From contig NC_053201.1 of assembly GCF_905163445.1 (NCBI RefSeq), positions 5,466,001 to 5,530,000 of the forward strand: a stretch of 64,000 nucleotides of DNA. The letters are read 5' to 3'. The notes under the pieces are model-generated. The model was not told the DNA's origin, made no database searches, and saw nothing but the letters and a program-made list of their open reading frames with translations. Of the stretch, positions 43,303 to 55,945 are shown in pieces. Each line of letters begins with the position of its first letter. Position 1 is the first letter of the stretch. This DNA is from Pararge aegeria (taxonomy: Eukaryota; Arthropoda; Insecta; Lepidoptera; Nymphalidae). Position numbers and translations under genes: made by a program.

Positions 43303-44016
43303 CCGCCGATGCCTAGGACCCATTAATATTAGTTATAATATCTGCGCGTTAGTGAAGAGAAAATTTGTTACTTGAAATGAAAACCGATCGTTATGTTTGG
43401 ATTGAAAATATTGAATCAATTCGAGAAACTAGGTAAGAAACACAACCATAGCCTTCTGCCGTAGCCTTATTTACTGAAATGGTCACATTGTGTGTAATAA
43501 TGATGGAGAAACCCGAGTATTTCGTACTTAGACGCACTTGAAATGACAATCACAGGTGTAGGAGTGAAAATATAACAAATCAAGTAACAAATACAACCGT
43601 ATAAATTTAGTTAAATGTAAACATTCATTTTAATATATAAGGCACCCTGTACACCTAGCCCTATTTCAGGGTAGAAATGGGTTTTATGGGAATACTAACT
43701 AGAGCGAAGATTGCAAATAGAAGAGAGAGATGAAACTAAAAGTAAGTGTAAATTAGCTATAAATTTCTTTAACGGGCAAGCCAGTTCAGTAAAGAAACAA
43801 TTGTTAAACCAATAATTGTAGTTAATATGGTTGAATTAAGCCTGAGTAAAATGAGCCAAACCGCGCGCGTAATGCTACAGCATATTGCTCGGTTGCTTAC
43901 ATGCTGGCCACGGGTTGCCTGTATGGGTATCCGAATGGCATGCTACGCTGCCTGGCGCCGCAAACCTGTCACTGCTTAGTGTATGTCCTACTAACGTTTG
44001 TTTTTATTTATTTTTA

Positions 44017-44335
44017 TTTCACTTCAAGTTTGCCCTTGACTGCAATCTCACCTGGTGGCAAGTGATGATGCAGTCTAAGATGGTAGCGGGCTAACCTGTA
44101 GGGAGTATGGTAGTTATACGCCTAACCGGTCTTTGCGCGACATCGCACCGGAACACTAAATCGCTTAGCTAACTAACTAGGTAACTAGCCACGGCCAAAG
44201 CATCTCACTAGACCAGAGCAGGGAAAATACAGAAACTGTAAATTGCCAAATACCCCTGCCGGGAATCGTACCCGGGACCTCCTACTTAAATTCACGGCGC
44301 TCGCCGTACCGTCAAGGAGGTTATTCGGTCAGTAA
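44017..44335 (-). mobile_element. SINE-K (tRNA-like head), near full length
   Basis: In minus sense it starts ACCTCCTTGACGGTACGGCG, passes GGTCCCGGGTACGATTCCCG (B-box) and ends GATTGCAGTCAAGGGC plus an A-rich tail. Confidence 0.8.
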
Positions 44336-44392
44336 TCTCTTTGCTCGTCGCGTCCAAGTCCAAGTGCTAGCACGTTGGCCTATCGAAGAAAG

Positions 44393-46016
44393 CAGTGGCG
44401 TGCATCTCATAGAGGCAAATAAGCAGTGCATACCCTGACCTCAGGGCCTCTCAGACCATAAGGACGACTTAAAATTTAAAAATTGAAAAAAAATTAAACA
44501 ATTTATAGAAAACTATAAAAGCGCCATCTAGTTAAAACCGGCCGCACTTCTATGTAAATCAATGGACAAGTCCCGTGTCATGGTTTAGAACTAAAATAGA
44601 CAAACTGCATAATATTTCGACTATATTTTAATTTTGAGTTGTAAACAGTATCCCTAAATAAAAAGTAAGGCTTTAAATATAATTTAAATCTCATAAAATT
44701 AGCTGGGGTTTTCACGATTAAGTATCCATTGCCGGGCAAATCGTTTATTCGTCGCTCGAATTAATGCGCCGCGCCGCCGCGGTCTCCATAGAAGCACGGC
44801 GATTGAATGCATCTGTCGTTACTTGTGTGCACCAGCACACAAGGAAGTTCTGGTGTGTAGTGATATAATCGCGTGCGTGCTTACACAATATTTGGCTCTT
44901 TCTATGTGTGCGAGTTTTCCAGGATTCCAGTATAGGGGTTTCGCTTGTGTGCTAATCTTAAAAGCACTGCTTACGGAAATTTGAAATCCAAATGTATGCT
45001 TTGTTTTTTTATAAGCACAAGTAATTTGATTTGTTTGTTATTGTTTTAAACGGCAATAATTATTTTTTGTAGTTAAAAAATTTATCAATGAATTTTATTA
45101 CATTCAAGATCTTTAGAAATTTATAAGTACCTAATTTGTTCAAAAAGTATATTAAAATAACCAAATTAAAAGTTGCCGAATTATGTTAAATAAATTATTA
45201 ACGTATACCAGGTGCCATTGGTAACTGATGAAGTAATATTCTTCAAATGACAACTTTTAATAGCATTTGTGTACTAAGAAAATATTACGGACATATTTTG
45301 ACTATGATATTCTCATTATCGCTGGCGATCGCTCAGCGCCATTATTGTTTACCTTTTACCTTCTGTCATAACAACTTATATTCACCGAATTAGAATTAGG
45401 TAATTACTGTTTTTTTCGTTTGCTGTACGGTTGTTTGTAAATAGTTACAATTATTATTGTTAACATTAACCTTTGTGACAGTGTACTGTTTGTAAATGAT
45501 TGTGAGGAATATTCTTAATGTAAGAAAGTTCTTATATTCGGCGTGTGATCTGATGGTTCAGTGTGCTTGGAAAATGTACGTAAGTTTAGAGCTAATTCTT
45601 AACTAACGTCATAACTAAGATTATTCGTAAAGGAAGGAATGCACCTACAAGGAGCGGCACGTAAAAAGAGCTCTGACTGACTTACAGAAACAGGCGAATA
45701 GCAGTGATCAATGTTTTGTTTCATTATTTATTTATAATAATACCTACCTATGTTTGTTTATTGTTTACACTAAAAAAACATTATTTAATGTAATTGCCGC
45801 AATGGCAGACAATTTTAAAAACTCGCTAGTCGGTCGTCTCAGAGCTTACTATACCTACTGGAAATAGGAGATGATGAGAAGATCTACACGGGTATCACAA
45901 ACAATGTTAGGTTAGGTACCTACTCACAAATAAAATTATACAGTAACATCAAAATAGCATGTTCAGTACCTATTTTTTTATGCATACCCTGACCGAAAAC
46001 CCTATGCACGCCACTG
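44393..46016. mobile_element. Nonautonomous hAT-type DNA transposon, 1.6 kb
   Basis: Terminal inverted repeats CAGTGGCGTGCAT / ATGCACGCCACTG, with subterminal GCATACCCTGACC near both ends. Flanked by GAAGAAAG at 44385-44392 and 46017-46024, an exact 8-bp duplication, diagnostic of hAT. No transposase frame inside. Interior AT-rich apart from a GC-rich patch at 44740-44880. Confidence 0.9.
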
Positions 46017-46699
46017 GAAGAAAGCCACTTTATGCGAGTCGATTCAATTCGTATCTTTTAATTTTAAAGTTATATTGTTGTTAGGGAATGGAAAAGAAGA
46101 ACCAAAGGATTCAATACAAGTAATTACTCGCAATAGTCACTTATGGTACCCTACCCTTTTTGTCATTTTAGGTTGTTACCTTTTAAGTTACTTTCATGGA
46201 TATGTTTTATTATTTTTTCTTCTACTATGGGTGCAAACGGTACAAAGCTGTAGTAATTGAAATAACACGTAGTCCGTAGTATAGACCCGTTCCTAGAAAC
46301 TCAAACCAATCAATATATTATACCTTGTATTCAAGTATTTACTTGTGACAATGTGTCTATTTATGATAAACGTAGGCATTCAAGATTCATGTCACTGACC
46401 AAGGATGTATATTTTATTAACTTCTAGCTAAAATTGCGTGTATTACGTCAGCTTAACCGACACTTTTTATCAATACGTCGCCATCTCTAAGCAGCCTTCA
46501 TTATGATGATACCAATTTGCACCTGCTTCCCCTCAAACAGCAGACAAAAGAATTGTTTAATTAAGTGGGCACTTGCCTATGTAATTATTATTGAGTGGGG
46601 TGGTTAAGGATAACTACATATCTATACATATATATCTTTGTAATAGAGAGTGAATGTTCTTTATTACCAAGATATATTTCAATGGGAAAATAACTTTAA

Positions 46700-46772
46700 A
46701 TCTGACGACCTCCCTGGCGCAACTGTGAGCGCTGCTAATTTAAGTAGGAGGTCCCGGGTTCAGCAAGAGAAA
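46700..46772 (+). mobile_element. SINE-K head fragment fused to a foldback element
   Basis: CTGTGAGCGCTGCTAATTTA, AGGAGGTCCCGGGTTCAGC; breaks directly into the foldback repeat at about 46773. Confidence 0.65.
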
Positions 46773-46985
46773 ATGTATGGTGTAATTTATAATTTCTTCA
46801 ATCCGTATACTCCACACCAAACAGATTCTCGGCAATGTACCCTCTACGCACGTTTCACTCTGAAACCTGAGCAAACTCACGACGGAGACGTTGACTATAC
46901 AATCTTAAAAATTATTCTTTGTAAAGTCAACATCTCCTGAGGATGCTAAGGTTTCGGAGCGAAATGTGCGTAGAGGTATTAACCA
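46773..46985. mobile_element. Foldback family P, partial
   Basis: ATTTATAATTTCTTCAATCC, ACGCACGTTTCACTCTGAAA, then GTTTCGGAGCGAAATGTGCG in inverse order. Confidence 0.68.
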
Positions 46986-47439
46986 ATTGATGTTAAAATA
47001 GTCTTATTAACCAGGGTAGACATACAGGATCACGAAAAATCGAAAAATTCGATTATACAAAGTTGTACGAAATGTTTTGGGTAGGCAGTGCATTTATGCT
47101 TCAATACCTATAATATATTGATGATGACAGCTCAGACAATTAACTCTTTTTTGACTAAAATGTATCATTATTCACCATAAAGATTAAAAGTCATTTCGTT
47201 TCCTACATATCCCGAGATAAGCTCAAATTTCCCGTGCATGCCACTGTTTAATTACGGTGAAATAAAAACTCATTTAACAAACTAGACATAGAATAATGAC
47301 CTCACTTCAATCAATGTAACATTAACGTTTTATAACCTAACTCTTGTCATAAAGTCCCACGTATTTGCATAATGCGTATTAATCGTGCACCGACTTTGTT
47401 AAAGTCGCTCTTAATATATTCCGCTATAATCTACTTATA

Positions 47440-47945
47440 CTAGTGGTCCCTCGCGACGTCGTCCGCGTAAAAGTCAACCTTAAAAGATAGACATGCTTTC
47501 GCCTGTACCTTTTTAGAACTTTTTAGAACTTATAAAGGGAGAAACTTTTTTATGCGTGATTTTATCGAAACTAACCGTTTACGCAGCGCACGTGGCGTAA
47601 GCTAAGTGGCCGATTGTGAAACATTCTTCATTGGTCCTATGCTCCTTTTAGTCTTAGCGTGATGGTATATACTCTATAGCCTTCCTCGATAGATCAGCTA
47701 TCCAACACTGAAAGAGTTTATCAAATCAGACTCGTACCTGAATAAATCAGCCGTTTAGTTGCAGTATAGGTAAATAACCTAGATACCGACTGCAGCGCCA
47801 TCTTTCGGGCAGATTTGTGAATCTAAACCATCCAGGATGCCACCCAAACGCATACAAAAAAAATCATTCAAATCGGTCCAGCCGTTTAGGAGGAGTTCAG
47901 TGACATACACACGCACAGAAGAATCATATATATAAAGATATAAAG
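47440..47945 (-). mobile_element. Helitron-like element, left half of head-to-head pair
   Basis: Minus strand ends GTCGCGAGGGACCACTAG at 47440 before a T; contains TTGGATAGCTGATCTATCGA. Confidence 0.7.
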
Positions 47946-48397
47946 CTGAAGAGTTTGTTTGTTTATTTTTTTTAACGCAATGATCTCAGGAACCACTGGT
48001 CCGATTTGAAAAAATATTTCAGTGTTGGATAGCCCGTTTATCGAGGAAGGCTACTAGCTATATATTACCAAACTAAGACCAATAGGAGCATAGCACCAAT
48101 GGAGAATGTTTCAAAATCAGTTTTTTTTTTCGTTTTGAGAGCTGATCGAAAGTTTAAACTTTCGATAAAATCATATATAACAAAGTTGTTTTCCTTTATA
48201 TGTTCTACAAAAAATGCGCGACCGCCGCCCTTAATATTCACACCACATTTTTGTTCATTTTCAAATTTATTTCAAATAAAATAAACACAAAAATTTATTC
48301 AAAGAATGTGGATAAAGTCTGTGATTTCCACGCTAGGATTCCATGTCGTGGAAGTCACTAAAATACTTGTACGCGGACGAAGCCGCGAGACTGCTAG
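47946..48397 (+). mobile_element. Helitron-like element, right half of head-to-head pair
   Basis: Ends GAAGCCGCGAGACTGCTAG at 48397 before a T; shares CGAGGAAGGCTA and the TTGGATAGC motif with the copy on its left. Confidence 0.72.
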
Positions 48398-48449
48398 TTA
48401 TTTATAAAAAAGTGAACACTAGATTATTCTTTTAACCGACTTACAAAAG

Positions 48450-48545
48450 AGGATGTGGTTACGGCAGATTAGAATACAGTTGTCACAGCCCCTCCGCTTC
48501 CCGACTGTGATCACCACCCCGTCTGCCCAACCTCTTAAGCCCAAT
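48450..48545 (-). repeat. Family D fragment
   Basis: GGCAGATTAGAATACAGTTG, GTGATCACCACCCCGTCTGC. Confidence 0.58.
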
Positions 48546-48599
48546 GATATCCAAAATAACCGTCATCATAACGTAGCAAACAGAAAATTACCAAATGTG

Positions 48600-48632
48600 T
48601 TTTGTGTGTGTGTGCGTGTGTGTGTGTACGTT
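48600..48632. repeat. (TG)n microsatellite
   Basis: TTTTGTGTGTGTGTGCGTGT and further TG units. Confidence 0.9.
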
Positions 48633-49135
48633 TCGCGTCTGTAATTCCGTGTTAGTGGTATTTGTTAACTTTCGCAATGAAGTATGCAGCTAGAGGCTAA
48701 TGCAGTATAATGTAATCTGTCAGCCTATAAGCCCAACAGGTTAGTAAAGCATGAACGATAGTATCTAATCGATAGTTGTCAAGCGAACCATCAATTTCCA
48801 GAGACTAACCACATTCCACGCAATTTCCAAGTTAATTTAGCACTAAACCAACCTACTTATAAGGCACAAATTATCTCAACTGGTACAAATTCAGATCAAG
48901 CACGACAATGATCCGTATGGAAAGCATGCCGGTTAAACCGTTTACTTTCTAATAAACCCCGGATCGGCTTAAACTGATCAAATTGACCCCCGCAATAGTA
49001 CTGTAATGTCTTCTTGTAGTGAATGGAGAACGCTTTGTGGTATACGGGCTGTACACAAAGTACAAGATAGTGTCGGTACGTGATGTAAGCCAAGCCGGTA
49101 AGTCGGTAAGTATATGCCGCAGGATAGGTAAACAT

Positions 49136-49320
49136 TCATACTAATATATAATATTTAATATTATTATGAATGTGTGCCTGTCTGTTTGTTTGTTAGCATG
49201 AAGCTGAATCGTTAAACCGATCTTAATGAATTTTGGCACATACTCGTATGTAATTTACATCTTGGAAACGGCCATAGAATAATTTTCGCGGAAAAATCAT
49301 ACGGGATTTAAAAAAAAATG
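49136..49320 (+). mobile_element. Helitron-like element, 5' part
   Basis: TCATACTAATATATAATATT, GTTAAACCGATCTTAATGAA, TTTTGGCACATACTCGTATG; no 3' end seen. Confidence 0.6.
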
Positions 49321-49428
49321 TGATTAAATAGGTCGCCAAAATCTAGTCGAATATCGAAAGTTTTGTAGGCGATACAAAACAATAATAAAAACGTTCTTGT
49401 TTTGTTGGTCAAACAAGACAGTAATAAA

Positions 49429-49511
49429 AATGAGAAAACAATATTTATTAAATATATGCATCGAACTTCTAACGTTCGATGAATATATTTAATAAATATT
49501 GTTTTCTCATT
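49429..49511. repeat. Hairpin with 38-bp arms and 7-nt loop
   Basis: Arm 49429-49466 and arm 49474-49511 are complementary at 37 of 38 positions (one T/G difference); loop TTCTAAC. Arms start AATGAGAAAACAATATTTAT. Confidence 0.92.
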
Positions 49512-50384
49512 TATTTTATGGTAAAGCAATTCTCATACAAATTTACGTCTTCCATTTAATCTCAAACTCTCAGGAACGCACTATTTCGACGTCCGAAGTG
49601 CTTAAATATCTAAATATTTCAAATATAAACATGATCACAGCCAGCAAAATAGAAATAAGTTCTAAGCCAAATGAGAAAAACATCCGACTAACTCAAACAT
49701 TAATAAAGATGGGAAACTTCTTACTAGACTAAAGCGGGTATGGTTTTTGTTCTTACTCTATGTAAGGCATGTTCAGTAGAATTTATGGTCAGAAATAAGT
49801 GAGCGGTATAACAAACCAGCAATACTTTATTTACATTGCAGTGTTAAAGGAATCACGCGTATAATTTAATTTAGTGCGTTTACTTAATCTACAACTTATG
49901 TTCAAAGTAAAGACATGATAGTGGTAAGTAATTCGCCACTTGTAAATGCAAAGGATGTTGAAATTATTATAGTAAAGCTTCCGTGTTATGTAATGTCGTC
50001 ACGAATTTGTTATAACCAGCGTAACTGACTGCCTAACGAGATCCAATATATTGTAAAGAGGAAACTTGAGTGATTAGGGAAGGCGATCAATGATGTAAAG
50101 CATAGCAGACTGCGACGGATGACGCTAAATAAGAAGTTACGTGATGAATGCGTAAATCAATGGTCAAAATGATTAATGGCATAGTTAATTTTGATGAGGT
50201 CTCCGGTGCAATAATCAGCTTAAGGAATCCCACGATACGACTTGCATTAACATAATTAATTATCAAGCTAAAACTTTAGTAGTATTAAAGCTTTATGTGA
50301 CAGAGCTTCTCCGAGGAAATACTACCACTTCTGCTAAGCAGTATTTTTGCAATGCTGTGGTTTCCTGTCTTGATGGTGAAAAAA

Positions 50385-50540
50385 ACACATCCTGCAAAGT
50401 GTTGTCCAGTGGCAAAACTTTGCAGGATGTGTTCTTTGCATGCCCAGCGAAGTGTTGCTTAATTTATAGGCGATGGTATTCTTCTAACCATCAAGTGGGC
50501 TCAAGGCGATGCTTGGGTCCATCAATTATGACTGTAAAAA
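50385..50540 (-). repeat. Family L repeat
   Basis: AAACTTTGCAGGATGTGTTC, ATAGGCGATGGTATTCTTCT, AACCATCAAGTGGGCTC. Contains an inverted ACACATCCTGCAAAGT / ACTTTGCAGGATGTGT pair. Confidence 0.55.
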
Positions 50541-50544
50541 TAAA

Positions 50545-52250
50545 AAACTTTTAGTCCCAAACAAGATGGACTTCAATAACCCAAACCTAACGGATACTCT
50601 TTAATAAAATTACGATCATATTAAAGAAAGTACTTTAAATAACAAAATCTTGCTTTTGATGAAAATACATCATTTTCATTACAAGAGAAGAAGTCGTTAA
50701 ATGTTTGTTTGTCGTTAAATGGTTGATTTGCTTGCGGCTTTCCATTGCTGTTTTAACTTATGCGATATTCAAGTAAAACAAAAGACAAGAATAAACTTAG
50801 AACATTTGAACGAAAACATGCTTTCCTATGAGATTACAGGAACAAACAAAATTGCAGCAAATAAACACCACGGCCTTACTAGGTAAACTACTTTGTCTTA
50901 ACAAATTAAACGGTACTTTCCCTTGACAAAAAAAATAATAAGAAAATAGAAAAGGAAACCACGAGAATAAGGTCAGTGATGTAAACACACAGAATTGATA
51001 GAGTGGTTAGCTAGAAGATTCAGTTCAACAATCAATCACGTTAGCCTACTTACAATAGATTTATGTTGATATGACATTTCTTGTACAAAAAAGTGGTTGT
51101 AACGTGTCGGTGTTCAATAATATAATGAAGCCACTATCGACGCTTGTTGTGAGCTAAGTAGAACGTTGAGGTCAAATCCTATCTTAAAATCTGCAAACAG
51201 CTTGCATCCTTTAGTGGTATCTAAAGGTGCACCAAGGATTGTTTTATGACGTAAAAATACAGGAGTATCGCTCCCACGCAATTTAGAGCAATAAATCCTA
51301 TATAACCATTGCACAATGCTGTTAATACAGCTAAACTGGTCTTGATGAAAAGTTGTATAAATATAACTTGCATCCTGCTGAACAACATAGGAGACTTTTT
51401 AAAGTAAACATATCCGAAGCTGCAGACAACAAAAAAAATAATAGCATACTTAAAAAACCAGCAATTTCAATAAGTTAAGTGACTGAACTTCTGAATTATT
51501 TACTGTTATACAACCAAGTTTTCCTGTATATAATTTATAATTTGAAGTGACTATGCTAAATTCTTAAATATCACTAGTCATTACATTCAGAGGATACTTT
51601 ATCGTTCGCTTCTATAAAATAATCTCCCACGCTGCATCCGTTAAGTGAATGTAAAATGAAAGGTTTTCAATGATAATTACAAAATTTATATTGAAATTAT
51701 GAAAGTGATTTTTAAGCATTTGGAAAAGTAACAAATATGGCTCATTGCTCTAGCTATTCTTGCATAATCGGAAGTTATCTATGACGAGGGACCTTACAAC
51801 TGTTCGGTAAATTTAAATGATTTTCACACCCCACAAATAATATAACATTTATTAAATTGCGGCTAGTCGAATACTAAATATTCTTTATGTGGTTACATGT
51901 TACAGGAACTATCAACCAGTACAATAATGTGGCGTTTGGTGATAATTACTGGTTTCTCGAGGTAAACTGCTATATATGAGATATCTTTTGTTATTATTAA
52001 AAATATACTATTAAACATTTAACTCGACTCAGGTTGAGGTAGTGAAGAAGGAAAACAGAATACGCCCACCGATTATCTGTTTTCACAAATACTAGAAAAC
52101 TCTGCATAAGTGTATACACTTAGCAATAAATTTTATTTAGGTCGTCACACTAAGTCAAAATCCATTGATAGAAAGGTAAGTCAAGGCATATTTCAGAACA
52201 GCATTAGTCGGAATTATTTTGATACTGACCAGTAAGGACTGACAGATAGA
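50545..52250. other. AT-rich stretch, nothing recognised
   Basis: Short chance frames only; no terminal repeats or TE motifs seen. Confidence 0.5.
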
Positions 52251-52257
52251 TGGCTAC

Positions 52258-52464
52258 CAGTGGCGTGTATAGAAAGTAATCACAGGCTATGCAGATTATA
52301 TAAAAGGATAAAAATCTCCAGTACGAGTTATAAATAACTTAAGGCTTGTCCATTTGGCCAACCATTGTAAGACTTATAAAAAGCCTACCCTTAAATTTTT
52401 AAAACTCGTACTGGATTAATATACTCATTTTATATCATCTGCATACCCTCTTTGCACGCCACTG
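52258..52464. mobile_element. hAT-type MITE, 207 bp
   Basis: CAGTGGCGTGTA ... TTGCACGCCACTG ends; flanks ATGGCTAC and ATTGCTAC agree at 7 of 8. Confidence 0.8.
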
Positions 52465-52561
52465 ATTGCTACTTTATTGCATAAAATTAAATAAAAAAAA
52501 AATATAAATGATATGTATGATCAAAATTAAAAACGTGAAACATCGTGGATTGTATAGATTG

Positions 52562-52825
52562 TATATCATATCAACCCATAACCGGGCCACTATGGGGAAC
52601 GTGTCTCCTCCCACAATAAGAAGGCTTTAGGCCGTAGTCTACCACCCAGTGCGGATTGGTGGATTTAACACGCCTTTGAGAACATTATGGAGAACTCTCA
52701 GGCATGCAGGTTTCCGCACGATGTTTTTCTTCACCGTTGAAGCAAGTGATCTTTCAATTGAACTGGGATTTGAACTCGGCCCACCAAAAGTGAAACGGAA
52801 GTCCTAACCACGAGCTATCACACTA
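52562..52825 (-). mobile_element. SINE-J copy
   Basis: GGAGAACTCTCAGGCATGCA, GGCCGTAGTCTACCAC and a tRNA-like end near 52820; minus strand. Confidence 0.78.
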
Positions 52826-52916
52826 TGCTTTCAGATTTTGTGCAAGCATTTATTTCGCCGTTCCAGAGCAGATACGTACTGAGGGTAGCAACACCTAGGT
52901 GCGACAGCATACATAA

Positions 52917-53877
52917 ATCGATAGAACTGGCAAACGCCAGAAAACAAAGTGCGTAGAATTTATGTTACCAAATGTAAAGAAAGTTGATAAAAAAGTAATG
53001 ATAAATGGAGATTCATTAGAAATGGAGTTTTCCACAGTTTTCCTAGGAGTTACCTTGGATTGTAAGCTACAGCGGGGTGCCCATATCGAGACACTAGCGG
53101 GTAAGCTCAACTCAGCTGCTTATGCTGTCAGAAAAATTAGACAGTTAACAAATGTTGAAACTGCTAGGCATGTTTATTTTGCGTACTTTCATAGTGTAAT
53201 GTCGTATGGGATCTTGTTATGGTGTAGAGCTGCTGATATAGAAATTATATTTATAATACAGAAAAGAACTGTTCGATCGATATATAAACTTAGATCACGC
53301 GAATCCCTTCGTACCAAATTTAAAGAAATATGTACACTTACAGTAGCCTCGCAATATATTTATAATAATATTATCTTTATTAAACAAAACATAAGTAATT
53401 ATAAACAAAAAGTCGATATAAACAGTCGACTAACTAGAAACGGACATAAATTAGTGATATCTGCATATCGTCTGAGAAATGTACAGAAATCCTTTGTGGG
53501 GATGGGTATATGCTTTTATAACATGATACCGAAGGTAATATTAGATCTACCTTTACCTAAGTTTAAACAATATATTAAAACACATTTAATTAATAGTGGT
53601 TACTACACGATTGATGAATTCCTAAACGACAAGGCTGCTTGGAAGCAGGCCACTCCGCTCCCATCTCTCACAAAACAGAAAAATTCTAAAGATTGTTAAA
53701 CTTTAAAATGATGTTGGAAAAGAGCAATCTGCTGAGTTTCTTGCCGGCTCTTCTCAGTGGAATCTGCCTTCCGAACCGGTGGTAGAGTCACTACAAACAG
53801 TCTTGACGTTTCATAAGTACTTACTCGTATTAATTAGGCCTACTTGAAATAAAACAATTTTGAATTTGAATTTGAAA
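52917..53877 (+). pseudogene. CR1/Jockey-like LINE, C-terminal reverse transcriptase fragment and 3' UTR
   Basis: The longest copy of LINE family C. An open frame of 245 codons (52962-53699, open upstream to about 52917) encodes the end of a LINE ORF2: EFSTVFLGVTLDCKLQRGAH, then NSAAYAVRKIRQL, FAYFHSVMSYGILLW and the terminal DEFLNDKAAWKQA. This is the thumb and C-terminal part after the polymerase core; the catalytic YADD is missing because the copy is 5'-truncated. The 3' UTR (GAGTTTCTTGCCGGCTCTTC) runs to a GAATTT-repeat end at about 53877. It is uninterrupted, so a fairly young insertion, but cannot encode a functional enzyme. Four older tails in the window share its 3' end. Confidence 0.85.
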
Positions 53878-53879
53878 CG

Positions 53880-55690
53880 AACGGCAATTCAAGTCAGTTA
53901 CGCGATGGGTGAGGGAGGTTCAAATTTATGCTTTTACCTTATCTCCGAGCTTCTTATAGGCCTTTGAGAGCATGTTAAATAACTCACAAGTCAGCACGAG
54001 GGGGTCAGTACGTAACAGTGTCTAAGATCTAAATCCCTTTCATTTCAGTAGGGGCATAATAAGACTGCTGATGATGATGGTGATGAATCCCATGATTTAT
54101 AAATACTGGCAAAGATCTAATCATGTAACTACTTGGATAGACCATTGACAAACTGGCCCCTGTTATTTGATTTATCATTCCTGTCGCTCTGTATCAATTT
54201 GCTTTCTAAATCATATTACCCACTAGTTGGTATTAGTTGGAAAAGAAAGCCAATCGCAATTTTTAACAATAGACTTACAGCATTGAGATATTATTTACTC
54301 ATTATGGTTCGCTCTCGTTTAAATCAAGCCCAAGAACTTCACAGACATCATTAAAGTATTCTACCTAATACCATTCTTACAATAAAAATAAATTGTGTAT
54401 ACCGTAAAAATAGAACAAAGATTTTCGAATATCAATTCCAGAAATAATAGGGCTGGTCCCAAACAAACAAAAAAGATAGTGTGTGTCCAAGGTACGATAC
54501 AAGTCCAATTCCTAGTAACGGTTAACGACACCATGCGATAAGGTATTTATAGTTAAATGTTACACGCTGCGCTGCCAAGTTTTACTCGTACGAGGATTTT
54601 ATTTATTCCTTCAAGAAGTGATGGTAGTTTGGACTTTGGATGAATATCGCCCATCAGTCGGCAGGAAGCGTAATTTGCCACTGGGAAAAGATCTCCTTTC
54701 TGCTAGGAGATAGGTATTTTGATCTCAAAGCCACCACTCTACTCCAACACGGTTGGCGGGCTTTAAGATCATTTTATATTTAGGTGATCGATGGTGTACC
54801 TTTGCTTCTATCAGAACAGTTAAAGACGAGACGCCGGCAGCTGGTTTTATTCCATTCCTCCCAAAAGCCATAGCACGAAATCGTTTTCCAACAAGGTCCA
54901 AAAGACGCTGAGTACTAAGATTATGTTAAGGAAAAATCTTAAAACCTTTTCGGTGCTTCGGCAATTTATCAGGATATTTCTAGACCCTTAAGACCCAGTA
55001 AGCTAGAAATTCAGGCACTGTTGGTGCTCCTTATTTTTGGTATGCTCAACTAACTACCTTAGTCACCACACCAGTATCTACTTTTTAATTTCACAAAATA
55101 ATCATTTACTTTGTAAAATTATAAATTATTTGTTTCAAACTCAATATTTCGGAGCAGTTTACCAAAAACTATACACAATCCATTTAAAAGCATGTGAAGT
55201 AGTCAAGGATTTATAAAATAGAACAGGTTTTTCCTTCCACGCCTATTAGAGGGTGGCACGGTACAATAGTGTAATTATGAAGATCAGAGGATATCACGAT
55301 GGGACCCACAAAGTCGTTTATACAGGTGTCCGGTGTTGTAGTGGTAATATCTACCGAGTTTTTATAATGCCGAAGAAACAATTCTTAGTTATTATACAGC
55401 GTGTTATTTCAATTTAACTCATAAGGGATCAGTCCTACAATAGCTCAAGCAGAGTTCTACCGCCTCATGTTTACACAATAGAGTCGCTGCGCACGCAACG
55501 CATTTTTTTAATTACTTCAAAACTACAAGTCATTGACACGCATTCTAAGTACGAAACATTTTTGTTTTGTCCCTATGTAATTTTTAAATAATTCAATGTC
55601 ATAGATCGTATTAATTAACTTAAGCAACGAACGCAAAACTTGATACCAATATTTTTTTTAAGTATGGTTAACAAAAGCACGGTTTTAGCT
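53880..55690. other. Old unassigned sequence
   Basis: A 73-codon plus-strand frame at 54133-54354 has no recognisable motif; no repeat ends identified. Confidence 0.4.
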
Positions 55691-55699
55691 CACCGTCAA

Positions 55700-55945
55700 G
55701 ACTTCGGCAACTTCGGGGGGACCATGTGCAAACCCGGCATGCATATTTGAAGCAATTTAATATCACTTGGTTTAACGGAGAAAGAAAACACCATGTGGAA
55801 ACCTGCATGCCTCTGTAATGTTCTCATTGGCGTGTGAAATCAATTAATCAGCAATTAGCCAGCACTACAGCCTTAATTCTTCTTATACTTAGAACAGACT
55901 CTTGCTCTGTAGTGGGCCGGTAATTGTACTGATAATTAATATCTA
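55700..55945 (+). mobile_element. SINE-J copy, decayed
   Basis: ACCTGCATGCCTCTGTAATG, TTGCTCTGTAGTGGGCCGGT. Confidence 0.6.

Noticed and set aside
10560..44340. tRNA-like segments with good B-boxes (e.g. 11590, 19550, 25060, 43240, 44290)
   Set aside because: They lack full cloverleaf pairing and are followed by SINE bodies, so they are SINE heads rather than tRNA genes.
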